Assembly (NCBI GenBank): GCA_002690045.1
Contig: NZDE01000011.1
Span: forward strand, 338,582 to 402,581
Origin: Alphaproteobacteria bacterium
GTDB lineage: Bacteria > Pseudomonadota > Alphaproteobacteria > Micavibrionales > Micavibrionaceae
Length of the DNA: 64,000 nucleotides
Direction of reading: 5' to 3'
Shown here: positions 37,085-44,522 of the stretch, in pieces
Layout: every line of letters begins with the position of its first letter
How positions within the stretch are numbered: the first letter of the stretch is position 1
Notes under the pieces: generated by a model
What the model was told of the DNA's origin: nothing
The model's input: only the letters and a program-made list of their open reading frames with translations
The model's database searches: none
Program-made: the position numbers and the translations under genes

Positions 37085-37992
37085 AGAATATAGACGTTCT
37101 TGTCGAACCAGATGAAATTCACGCCTTTTGCCGCAAGCTATGGCGCACAGATGATTTCCGTCAATCCCATGATGATGGCGGCCTTGTCTTTGAAGTCATC
37201 GATAAACTTGCGAGCTTGCCGCGCTTTTTCTACGAACGTAGCGATGACCACTTAGAAACAGGACATTTTACCTCTTGGTGGGGTGGCGTTCAGCTGCGTC
37301 CGAATGATTACGCGAAAGATGGCGTACATGACCTTTACTACCTCCATGAAATGTACCATGCAGCGACAATGCCCACGATACCTAATGACCTGACGCGCAG
37401 CGCGTGGGGGCGTAAATTAAACGACAATGAAAGTGACGCGAGCGTTTGTTCAGAAATATCCGCTTATTTCGCTATGCCGGGACTGCGCGCAAAAACATTT
37501 GATTTTGAAATCTATGCTGACCGCTTCTTGAAGGACGATTATTATCACGCCCTTTGGCGCAATAACCGCCGCGAATTTGAAGAAACAATGATCCTACACC
37601 GCCGAAATGTGATGAGCGCGGATTATGTGCCAAAAGATATGCCCGAAAAATGGATTCACCTTTTTGCCAGTCAAAACAAAGAATCTAGCCCCATTTGGAC
37701 AAAGAATTACCAAATGATAGAAGGAAAACTTTCCGCATTACGCCGTGAATGTTACGATTCCCAAATTGGCCGTAAACAAGCCATGCAGAATTTCATGGAC
37801 TGGCTGCTTAGTGACGAAATCACCAAAGGCACAGATATTCCTTTCCCTGAAGAAGCAAAAACCTTTGCTGATATCTATTGGAGGAATAAGAAACTCTACA
37901 CCGATGAAGCAGAAGCTTTTGCCAAAGCACAGAAAGCGGCAAACGCGCCTACGCCTTCGCCATCAGCCACACAGCCTAAGCTACAACCATAA
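37081..37992 (+). CDS. Unknown protein with a HExxH motif, partner of the PLP enzyme
   Basis: 303-residue soluble protein with no signal peptide. Its striking feature is LYYLHEMYHAATMP, with HExxH at His89-Glu90-His93. Candidate third metal ligands follow: Glu117 (NESDAS) and Glu125 (SEISAYF), at spacings compatible with gluzincin-type zinc sites. Other conserved-looking parts are FTSWWGGVQLRPNDY and EFEETMILHRRNV; the latter could give carboxylate/His ligands to a di-metal centre instead. The tail is Ala/Pro/Ser-rich. Translation is coupled to the PLP enzyme gene by ATGA overlap. It may be a metallo-hydrolase or a non-heme metal oxygenase acting on the PLP enzyme's substrate or product. No known family was recognised. 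Confidence 0.75.
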   Translation: MKNIDVLVEPDEIHAFCRKLWRTDDFRQSHDDGGLVFEVIDKLASLPRFFYERSDDHLETGHFTSWWGGVQLRPNDYAKDGVHDLYYLHEMYHAATMPTIPNDLTRSAWGRKLNDNESDASVCSEISAYFAMPGLRAKTFDFEIYADRFLKDDYYHALWRNNRREFEETMILHRRNVMSADYVPKDMPEKWIHLFASQNKESSPIWTKNYQMIEGKLSALRRECYDSQIGRKQAMQNFMDWLLSDEITKGTDIPFPEEAKTFADIYWRNKKLYTDEAEAFAKAQKAANAPTPSPSATQPKLQP

Positions 37993-37993
37993 A

Positions 37994-38031
37994 ACAAAAA
38001 GCCCTTTGCGACGTAAGGTTACGCAAAGGGC
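37994..38031 (-). terminator. Intrinsic terminator after the 90-residue gene
   Basis: Stem GCCCTTTGCG / CGCAAAGGGC (38001-38010 with 38022-38031). Five A residues before it give the T tract on the minus strand. It sits 30 bases past the stop at 38062. On the plus strand there is no T run, so it is not an efficient terminator for the HExxH gene. Confidence 0.75.
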
Positions 38032-38061
38032 CTAGACACATGAAGTGCTTCTAAAAACCGC

Positions 38062-38334
38062 TTAGAACACTTCCATGCGGCGATGCTGCGCAGAAAATCT
38101 TGCCTCGTGTCCAGCCTTGGCAAGGACGCGCAGTGCATCACCGATCATAAACGCCCCACCCGGCGCTTCTGGTGCAAGAAACATTTCCCCTGCGCCTGCG
38201 GCTATTTCAGCCTCACGCAGATGACGCTCACTATCAGGCATCGCCCCTTGACGAAAGGCTACCTTAATATCACGACAAAATTCAGACGCCACATTAAATG
38301 CTTTTAAAAGTACAGATGTTAAAGATAAAGTCAT
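38062..38334 (-). CDS. Hypothetical small protein, 90 residues
   Basis: Not recognised, but it has good gene signals: GGGAGG 5 bases before the ATG, a terminator directly after it, and a promoter-like region with a perfect inverted repeat upstream. It is mostly helical (SLTSVLLKAFNVASEFCRDI, RHLREAEIAAGAGEMFL), with a Gly/Pro-rich turn in the middle and a basic end. It has no signal peptide or membrane segment. Being isolated and apparently under an operator, it could be a small regulatory or adaptor protein, which is inference. Confidence 0.62.
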   Translation of the reverse strand: MTLSLTSVLLKAFNVASEFCRDIKVAFRQGAMPDSERHLREAEIAAGAGEMFLAPEAPGGAFMIGDALRVLAKAGHEARFSAQHRRMEVF

Positions 38335-38354
38335 GCGCGCCTCCCGAAGAAATG

Positions 38355-38399
38355 TTATATAATAATATGCACTATTATATAAACCGGCACGATTGTCAA
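38355..38399 (-). promoter_or_regulatory. Promoter with overlapping perfect inverted repeat
   Basis: The inverted repeat TTATATAATA / TATTATATAA (38355-38364 and 38373-38382, 8-base spacer) lies 20-48 bases before the ATG at 38334. On the minus strand a perfect TTGACA (38399-38394) stands upstream and a TATAAT (38379-38374) lies inside the repeat. The spacer between them is only 14 bases, shorter than optimal. The layout fits an operator overlapping a weak -10 region. Confidence 0.45.
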
Positions 38400-38411
38400 G
38401 GAAAAAGGCAC

Positions 38412-38435
38412 AAAAAAACGCGCTTTAAAAGCACG
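38412..38435 (-). terminator. Intrinsic terminator after tRNA-Arg
   Basis: On the minus strand a hairpin of 17 bases (CGTGCTTTTAAAGCGCG, 38435-38419, one G-U pair) is followed by seven T residues. A separate perfect 14-base palindrome CCCCTTTAAAGGGG (38450-38463) lies between it and the tRNA 3' end. Confidence 0.72.
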
Positions 38436-38465
38436 TTTGATCAAAAGCTCCCCTTTAAAGGGGAA

Positions 38466-38542
38466 TGGCGCGCTCGTAGGGATTCGAACCCCAAACCTCC
38501 TGATCCGTAGTCAGGTGCTCTATCCAGTTGAGCTACGAGCGC
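38466..38542 (-). tRNA. tRNA-Arg (anticodon ACG)
   Basis: Complete cloverleaf on the minus strand. The acceptor stem is GCGCTCG / CGAGCGC, the D arm TAGCTCAACTGGATAGAGC, and the anticodon stem CCTGA / TCAGG with loop CTACGGA, giving anticodon ACG (read as ICG after deamination). The T arm contains GGTTCGAATCC. Discriminator G is followed by an encoded CCA (38468-38466). Confidence 0.97.
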
Positions 38543-38862
38543 TGAAAGTTGTGTGAAAATAACCAACCCCTTATATAATTGCAAGGCCTTTTTTCAGATT
38601 TTTTATATTTTTTTCGCCCCCCATGTACAAAGCTGTAAAATCAAGGGATTAGCGCCTTTTTATATTCACCATAGACAAATCATATTGCGTGAAATAAAAT
38701 ATGCGTGCAAAACTTCTGTATATTTAGAAGTTATCTCTTTGTGGTCATTGACCTATTCTTTACATTGCCGTAAAAATTAATGTGTGAATTCACAAACACA
38801 TTTTACAATGTCGTTTACGGTATATCTAACACGATAATAAATATGAAGGCAGCTGCTTCGTC
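38543..38862 (+). promoter_or_regulatory. AT-rich leader region with candidate promoter and palindrome
   Basis: 320 bases without a gene. A candidate promoter is TTGACC (38748-38753), 17 bases, TAAAAA (38771-38776). Just downstream is the perfect 12-base palindrome TGTGAATTCACA (38783-38794), followed by the imperfect repeat ACATTTTACAATGT. These could be regulatory or lie in the untranslated leader of the coiled-coil protein gene at 38863. Nothing else was seen here. Confidence 0.35.
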
Positions 38863-40041
38863 ATGAAAAAACTATTATTACTTTCGGCTTTAACTCCTCT
38901 TATTGCGTTGAACCCAATTTCTTCGAAGGCTCAAAATGCCACGCAAGATGGTTCATATACAAAGAAACCAGCTTTGTTGGTTACAACTGATCCATTACCA
39001 GTTGCGCTAACCAAAGAGGTTTATACAAAGCCAAACCAAACAGCGGATATCTCTAAACAAGATATCATGCAAGGTTATTACGGTAACGAAGCCACATTGG
39101 TTGGCCGTAAAATTAATGAACTTAATGTTGACCTTGGCAATTTGCGTCAGGAAGTCCGCGCAACATCAGCGCGCCTTGTTGACCTTCAACGCGCGGGGCA
39201 AGACATTGCAGCGAATTATTTTGCAAATGTTGCAACCATCAGCACACAATTGCAGTCAGGCACAACACCGGGCAACCCACGCCTTGTACAAAAGCTTGCC
39301 AATGCGCAAGACAGCCTTGACCAGCTTTCAAACAATATTACACATCTGAACGAGCTAACTGTTGAAGTTAAAAACAGCCAGTCTGTTGCAAATTACCTTC
39401 TTGAAACAGCACGCCAAGCTTATGGCATTTCTGGTGCGATTGAAGAAGACCACGTTATGCTTGCGAAGCTAGAAGACGAGATCGAACACACAGCAACGCT
39501 TATCCGCCGCCTTCTTAATAATGTAAGCGACGATGTATCACGCACAGCGAGCTATTTAAGCACAGAGCGCAGCAATTTGCGTACAATGTCATTGGCGATT
39601 ACATCTGGCGACTTGATGGGTAAGAGCCTTTCACGTCACCCATTCTCGCGCTCTCCACAATATGCGGTTGACCCTGCGGTCATGGCTGGCATGGGTTCAG
39701 AATCAATGCGCGGCGGCCACCCTGCTATCGCAGCGCCGAAAAATCAACTTTTGGCGAAAATCCGTTTTGAAAAAGATAACGTGAATTATCAGCAATCTGT
39801 ATACGGTGCGATGCGCAAGGCGTTGGAAGAATATCCAAACGCAATGTTCAAACTTGTTGCCATCTACCCTGAAACAAACAATGCTGCACAAGCTGCGCTT
39901 AGCTCCACCGCTGCACGCCGCAATGCAGAAGACGTTCTGCGTAGCATGACTGAAATGGGCATGCCAATGGATCGCCTAGAGCTTGGCCAATTCGCTAGCA
40001 CAGATGCCGAAGACAGCGAAGTGCACGTATATATCCACTAA
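38863..40041 (+). CDS. Periplasmic coiled-coil protein with OmpA-like C-terminal domain
   Basis: 392 residues. A signal peptide (KKLLLLSALTPLIALNPISS, cleaved near SKA) is followed by a long helical, coiled-coil-prone region at about residues 70-250 (RKINELNVDLGNLRQEVRAT, HVMLAKLEDEIEHTATLIRR). The C-terminal 100 residues look like an OmpA/MotB-type peptidoglycan-binding domain: KIRFEKDNVNYQQSVYGAMR, then the helix NAEDVLRSMTEMGMPMDRLE and final strand VHVYIH. The match to OmpA-like domains is by fold pattern and is tentative. It is monocistronic, with a terminator directly after it. A likely role is envelope structure or wall attachment. Confidence 0.72.
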   Translation: MKKLLLLSALTPLIALNPISSKAQNATQDGSYTKKPALLVTTDPLPVALTKEVYTKPNQTADISKQDIMQGYYGNEATLVGRKINELNVDLGNLRQEVRATSARLVDLQRAGQDIAANYFANVATISTQLQSGTTPGNPRLVQKLANAQDSLDQLSNNITHLNELTVEVKNSQSVANYLLETARQAYGISGAIEEDHVMLAKLEDEIEHTATLIRRLLNNVSDDVSRTASYLSTERSNLRTMSLAITSGDLMGKSLSRHPFSRSPQYAVDPAVMAGMGSESMRGGHPAIAAPKNQLLAKIRFEKDNVNYQQSVYGAMRKALEEYPNAMFKLVAIYPETNNAAQAALSSTAARRNAEDVLRSMTEMGMPMDRLELGQFASTDAEDSEVHVYIH

Positions 40042-40065
40042 GCTTTAATCGCAATAAATGAATTT

Positions 40066-40095
40066 AAAAGCCGCATTTTTTTTGCGGCTTTTTTA
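40066..40095 (+). terminator. Intrinsic terminator
   Basis: Stem AAAAGCCGCA / TGCGGCTTTT (40066-40075 with 40083-40092) with a 7-base T loop and a T tract, 25 bases after the stop at 40041. Confidence 0.85.
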
Positions 40096-40168
40096 TTTTA
40101 GCCGCAGCTATATTTCATTAATCTTTTCTGTGTTATCATTCTCCCTCAACATTATGAAGGGAAATAAA

Positions 40169-42280
40169 ATGGTCCGCTCATCGCTTAAATCTTGTCTTGT
40201 TGCTGCACTTTTAACATCTTCTGCATTTGGCCTTAGCACGGTGCATACAGCGCAGGCGGAAACAACGCTTCCCTTAAAAAATGTCGTAGCGACAACAAGC
40301 GGCCTTGCCCTTTATGAACATCGCGGTGAAGTGTCTGGTAATGACACATTAAAACTTTCCGTCCGCCTTGATGGTGTTGATGATGTTTTAAAAAGTTTAA
40401 TCGTCCTCGATAGCACGGGGCAAATTGGCGGTGTGTCGCTGCCCGGCCGCAGCCCCCTTTCACAGCTTTTCCGTGACCTGCCATTTGAACGTGGGGATTT
40501 AAATTCCCTTGTTGGCCTGCTTAACGCGCTACGTGGCGCGGAAGTGCAGCTTGATACCGATAATATTCGCGGGCAATTAATGAATGTCTCCGCCGAAAAT
40601 GAACGTACACGCGATGGGGTCATTACCCGCCACCGTTTGAGCGTACTAACAAAAGACGGTATCAAAACTGCCGTAATTGAAGATTTAGGCCATTTAAAAT
40701 TTACCGACCCTGAAGTTAATGCGCAGTTAAAATATGGTTTAGAAGCCCTGTTTGATAACCGCATCCAAGACCGCCGTAATGTAGAAATCGCCCTCAAAGG
40801 TGAAGGCAAACGCGATGTGTCGATGGCTTATATTCAAGAAGCGCCACTTTGGAAAAGCGCGTATCGCCTTGTTGTCCCCAAACACAATAAAGACGATGCC
40901 AAAGCCATTGTCCAAGGCTGGGCGGTATTAGAAAACACCACAGGACAAGATTGGGATGACGTCCATGTGACGTTAATGTCGGGCTCACCCGTGACATACC
41001 ATCAGGCGCTTTATGAAAGCTACCATGTATCGCGCCCTGAATTACCTGTAAAGATAATGGATCGCGTTATGCCCCGCACAGATAGCGGCGTAATCGAATA
41101 TGCCGAAGAAGATGGCGCGAGCAATTTTGGCGGCATGAAAGAAGCGCGTCTTCAAAAGAAAAGCTTTAACAGCCTTGGCGCTGCGCGCGGTATGGCTATG
41201 GCGGATATGGCTGCACCAATGAAATCATCCATGGAAATGATGGCATCATCTTATATGCCCACAGCGCCGCAGCTTGCGCAGACGGCAAATGCGGCGGCGA
41301 GCGAAACCGCATCGCAGATGGTGTTTAAGTTCCCTTATACAGTTGACCTAAAAGCTGGACACAGCTTGATGCTGCCCTATGCGCAATTAAATCTGCCGGC
41401 AGAGCGCCTTTATGTGTATCAGCCAGAAACCAACAGAACGCACCCACTAGCATCAGTGCTTGTTAAAAACGTATCGGATAGCGCCCTGCCCCCTGGCATT
41501 TTGACACTTTACGACCGCGAAACGCAGAGTAATATTCTTCATGTCGGTGACGCGGAAATGCCGCTTATTCCAAAGGGTGAAGATCGCCTAATTAATTTTG
41601 CGCTTGATACCAACACGAAAATTGACCGTGACGATCAAGCTGACCGCACACTCGGCCTAATTAAACTAAACCACGGCGTATTGACGCAGGAAGTTGTCTA
41701 TGAAAACACAACGACCTACACAATCAAAGCGCCTACCGAAGAAAGCCGTACAGTGCTTATTGAACATCCTCGCCGCGGCGGGTGGGATTTGGTCGGCGAA
41801 TGGGCAGATAAAGCGGACAAAACGCTCACCCATTATCGCCTAAAGCTTGATGTTAAAGCTGGTGAGAGTAAGAAGCTTCCCGTTACTCTTCGTAATAAAG
41901 GGCAAGAAACCATATCGCTTGTCAGCATTCATCCGAATGATATAGCCCAGCGCCTACGTGCAAGCGGCAAAGATATTTCACCGAAAGTGCGTGAAGCGCT
42001 TGAGAAAATATCTGCCTTCCGTCAAGACATGGCGAAAGATGAAATGGCCCTTAACCAGTTGCGCCAAGAACGCAACCGCATTACGCAAGACCAAAACCGC
42101 ATCCGCGAAAACTTGCGCAGCGTGTCGCAAAATTCCGCCATAGGCAAACGTTATCTGGATAGCCTTGATAAACAAGAAACGCAGCTAGAGGGCATCCTTG
42201 ACCAAGAAGAAAAACATCAAAATAGCCTAAACAAAAAGCGTGAAGAGTTAAGCACTTACGTTAATGGCTTGAATTTATAA
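40169..42280 (+). CDS. DUF4139 domain secreted protein
   Basis: 703 residues from the ATG at 40169, where GAAGGGA is well placed; the frame is open 37 codons upstream across a terminator, so the earlier start is rejected. A signal peptide (SCLVAALLTSSAFGLSTVHT, cleaved after AQA) is followed by a beta-rich N-terminal domain (VVATTSGLALYEHRGEVSG). The DUF4139 core is marked by DVSMAYIQEAPLWKSAYRLV and GWAVLENTTGQDWDDVHVTL. A Met/Ala/Ser-rich insert (about 350-410) and a C-terminal coiled coil (about 630-700) follow. The family is known from fungi to bacteria (mucoidy-inhibitor-like proteins), with no settled function. It is probably periplasmic or surface-exposed. Confidence 0.83.
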   Translation: MVRSSLKSCLVAALLTSSAFGLSTVHTAQAETTLPLKNVVATTSGLALYEHRGEVSGNDTLKLSVRLDGVDDVLKSLIVLDSTGQIGGVSLPGRSPLSQLFRDLPFERGDLNSLVGLLNALRGAEVQLDTDNIRGQLMNVSAENERTRDGVITRHRLSVLTKDGIKTAVIEDLGHLKFTDPEVNAQLKYGLEALFDNRIQDRRNVEIALKGEGKRDVSMAYIQEAPLWKSAYRLVVPKHNKDDAKAIVQGWAVLENTTGQDWDDVHVTLMSGSPVTYHQALYESYHVSRPELPVKIMDRVMPRTDSGVIEYAEEDGASNFGGMKEARLQKKSFNSLGAARGMAMADMAAPMKSSMEMMASSYMPTAPQLAQTANAAASETASQMVFKFPYTVDLKAGHSLMLPYAQLNLPAERLYVYQPETNRTHPLASVLVKNVSDSALPPGILTLYDRETQSNILHVGDAEMPLIPKGEDRLINFALDTNTKIDRDDQADRTLGLIKLNHGVLTQEVVYENTTTYTIKAPTEESRTVLIEHPRRGGWDLVGEWADKADKTLTHYRLKLDVKAGESKKLPVTLRNKGQETISLVSIHPNDIAQRLRASGKDISPKVREALEKISAFRQDMAKDEMALNQLRQERNRITQDQNRIRENLRSVSQNSAIGKRYLDSLDKQETQLEGILDQEEKHQNSLNKKREELSTYVNGLNL

Positions 42281-42301
42281 TACCCAGAGAAAGATCACGT
42301 A

Positions 42302-42571
42302 ATGAAACAAATATATAGCCTAATATTAATCGCTATCCTATTTAGTGTATCATTCACGCAACACAGCCATGCACAGCCTCTAGATTACCCTTCTCAGAAG
42401 GAAGCGCAATTTATCTTCATGATGTCAGACAAAAATAGAGACGGATACCTGTCTTGGGCTGAAGTTCATGCGGCAGATAAAACACTTACACAAGCAGAGT
42501 TTAATATGATCGATGCTAATAAAGATAGATATATTACCATGCAGGAATACCTTGGTTTTATTAGTCGCTAA
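42302..42571 (+). CDS. Small secreted EF-hand protein
   Basis: 89 residues with a signal peptide cleaved after HSHA (residue 24) and two EF-hand calcium-binding loops. Loop 1 is DKNRDGYLSWAE (residues 43-54), fully canonical. Loop 2 is DANKDRYITMQE (71-82), with Arg replacing the usual Gly at position 6. It starts 21 bases after the DUF4139 gene and is probably co-transcribed with it. Likely role: calcium buffering or calcium-dependent protein binding in the periplasm or outside the cell. Confidence 0.85.
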   Translation: MKQIYSLILIAILFSVSFTQHSHAQPLDYPSQKEAQFIFMMSDKNRDGYLSWAEVHAADKTLTQAEFNMIDANKDRYITMQEYLGFISR

Positions 42572-42625
42572 CAAAAAACTGTAAAGTTTCTATTTTTATT
42601 TCCATCCCCTCTTTACAACCCAGTT

Positions 42626-42644
42626 GAGAATGATTATCATTTAC
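42626..42644. promoter_or_regulatory. Fur-box-like operator
   Basis: GAGAATGATTATCATTTAC matches 15 of 19 positions of the classical Fur box and keeps the ATGAT/ATCAT inverted core. It ends 26 bases before the start of the 148-residue gene, the right place to repress that gene and the flavoreductase-like gene behind it when iron is plentiful. Confidence 0.65.
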
Positions 42645-42670
42645 ACAATGCACAATAAGAAAGGGATATT

Positions 42671-43117
42671 ATGGGACAAGAATTTGATGCACGCATTGTC
42701 GTTGCACTTAGCGAAAATTTCGCCAAAGCGGTAAATGATAACGGCCTACAATATACAAATGCGCCAGAACTCGATGCGCTTAAAAGCGTACTTGCCGAAG
42801 ACAACGCCACATTAACCAATGTGATACGTGATTTTGAATATTACGTGCAATCATCTGACGCACATGGTGCCGCCGCTAGTCCTATTATTGATTGGAGCCG
42901 CGATGCCACAGAAAACGACCGCGCAAAAGCCTATTACGCCTCCAAATTTGTCGTTACACTCGGTTCAGGCACAAAGGTTATGTCCCTTCAATTGGCAGAA
43001 AGCATCAAAAACAAATTAAAACCGCTTGAAGGCGCGGGCGTTATTGATATGGTACGCATAGACACAATGGACCCGACTAAAAACCCGCCAATCCCACAGA
43101 AATATTTTAAATCATAG
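42671..43117 (+). CDS. Hypothetical protein, 148 residues, in a Fur-box-controlled pair
   Basis: Not recognised. It is a soluble alpha/beta protein without a signal peptide. Features: RIVVALSENFAKAVNDNGLQ, NVIRDFEYYVQSSDAHGAAA, FVVTLGSGTKVMSLQLAESI and a Pro/Lys-rich end. AAAGGGAT lies just before the ATG. It is followed after 12 bases by the flavoreductase-like gene, and a Fur-like operator precedes it, so it is probably iron-responsive. It may support the reductase, for instance as a small partner in iron release. That is inference from context. Confidence 0.68.
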   Translation: MGQEFDARIVVALSENFAKAVNDNGLQYTNAPELDALKSVLAEDNATLTNVIRDFEYYVQSSDAHGAAASPIIDWSRDATENDRAKAYYASKFVVTLGSGTKVMSLQLAESIKNKLKPLEGAGVIDMVRIDTMDPTKNPPIPQKYFKS

Positions 43118-43129
43118 GGGTATAAGCGC

Positions 43130-44389
43130 ATGACACAGTCACAGAACCCGCATGTTGAACAACTAAACCAAAGCCACGGGCGCAAACGTTATGATCTTAT
43201 CGACTTAAACGTTTTAAAGACCGTAGAATCCGCACCAGGGACATATACGGTTTATCTATCGATTGATGCAGATTATAATGCAAATATCAGCGACCATATC
43301 AACATGAAGAAAGCGGCGCACACATCTTTTGTAGCCGAAGATGGGCATTACTTCCCTGTTGGCAGCGGCCTTGGCATTCCGCCCGCACAAGATAGCGCGC
43401 TCATTAACCGTATTATACAGTCCGCCGCCGCACCACAAAGTGATGACCGTGACTATTTAATGCCGCATAATGGCTATGCAGGGCCCGATCTATCATCACC
43501 GAGCGATGCATTATTACAAAAGCTAGTCGATAGAACGCTCCCCTCGACACAATCACAACGCCTGCAGGCCATATTAAACACCCCGCAAGATTTGGCTGAG
43601 TTAAAAGCGACCTATGATGTTGCGGATATCTTAGAAATTTTCCCAAACACATTAACGGCAAAAGACATCTGGGCATTACAGCCCGAAGTCTCCATGACCA
43701 AAACCTACACAATTTTGCCCGAGCCTGATTTATCAAAGGCTGAAAACAAACCCTGCTTTAGCATATCTGTCCGCCTACAAAAAGCCGAAAGCCCACAGCG
43801 CCTATTCGGTGAGCCCGCAGGGTCAAGTCGCCTACATGAAGGAGCGGTGTCCCGCCATCTTTGTGCATTAAAAGCTGGTGATACATTACCAGCAGTAAAT
43901 TTGGTTAAACCGCAAAAAGGCTTTAAAGGCACATATGAAGCCGCGCGCGATGTGGTGTTTGTCGCGCAAGGTAACGCCCATGAACGCAGCCTATCCTATT
44001 TGCATGAAAAACAAGCCGATACCGCTGCCCTAAAACAACAATTCATTTTAGTATCAGGGTTTAAACAGGAAAGCGACATCCCGAAAAATGATGCCTTTAA
44101 CGCCCTTGCCCAAAACGGTACATTAAGCCGCGTTTATTACGCCCTATCGCGCGATAAAAACGCCCCACGTCAAAACGCACATGAACATTACTGCACCGGT
44201 AAGCGCGTCACGGATGTATTGACTGATATTGACCTAACCACCCTACATAGCCCCGTATTTTATGTGGCCGGTAGCAATGAATTTTGCGCTTCGGTCAAAA
44301 CAGAGATAGAAGACACTCTCGGCGCGCATGCTGATGTGCGCGTATCTAATTCAAAAACACGCATTCAAAAGCCTTCTATTGCGCGCTAA
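43130..44389 (+). CDS. Divergent FNR/CysJ-type flavoreductase-like protein
   Basis: 419 residues without a signal peptide. The second half resembles the ferredoxin-NADP reductase module of sulfite-reductase/cytochrome P450-reductase type. GAVSRHLCALKAGDTLPAVN corresponds to the FAD-binding lid and strand, and VVFVAQGNAHERSLSYLHEK to the NADP-binding loop. RVYYALSRDKN and SPVFYVAGSNEFCASVKTEI correspond to the C-terminal nucleotide-binding strands. The N-terminal 180 residues would then hold the FAD barrel with a helical insert (TPQDLAELKATYDVADILEI). Residues differ from canonical motifs, so the call is by pattern. Position behind a Fur-like box suggests an iron-related reductase, for example ferric-siderophore reduction. 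Confidence 0.65.
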   Translation: MTQSQNPHVEQLNQSHGRKRYDLIDLNVLKTVESAPGTYTVYLSIDADYNANISDHINMKKAAHTSFVAEDGHYFPVGSGLGIPPAQDSALINRIIQSAAAPQSDDRDYLMPHNGYAGPDLSSPSDALLQKLVDRTLPSTQSQRLQAILNTPQDLAELKATYDVADILEIFPNTLTAKDIWALQPEVSMTKTYTILPEPDLSKAENKPCFSISVRLQKAESPQRLFGEPAGSSRLHEGAVSRHLCALKAGDTLPAVNLVKPQKGFKGTYEAARDVVFVAQGNAHERSLSYLHEKQADTAALKQQFILVSGFKQESDIPKNDAFNALAQNGTLSRVYYALSRDKNAPRQNAHEHYCTGKRVTDVLTDIDLTTLHSPVFYVAGSNEFCASVKTEIEDTLGAHADVRVSNSKTRIQKPSIAR

Positions 44390-44522
44390 AAATAAGCTCT
44401 AATGTGTATAAGATGCACAAGCAATTATTAAACACCTCTTTATTAGTTTCTATTTAAGCATTTTCATCATATAATTTTTATAATGAATTTTTATTAGCCG
44501 CATTTTTTTACTTAGGTAATTT

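Noticed and set aside
36907-37122. 71-codon minus-strand frame across the PLP/HExxH gene junction
   Set aside because: Antisense shadow of the overlapping gene pair.
38783-38794. TGTGAATTCACA as a CRP/FNR-type operator
   Set aside because: The half sites TGTGA/TCACA are there but separated by two bases instead of six, so it does not fit CRP or FNR binding. Kept only as a palindrome.
40058-40168. Upstream extension of the DUF4139 gene
   Set aside because: The extra 37 codons run through an intrinsic terminator, have no ribosome-binding site, and would destroy a clean signal peptide.
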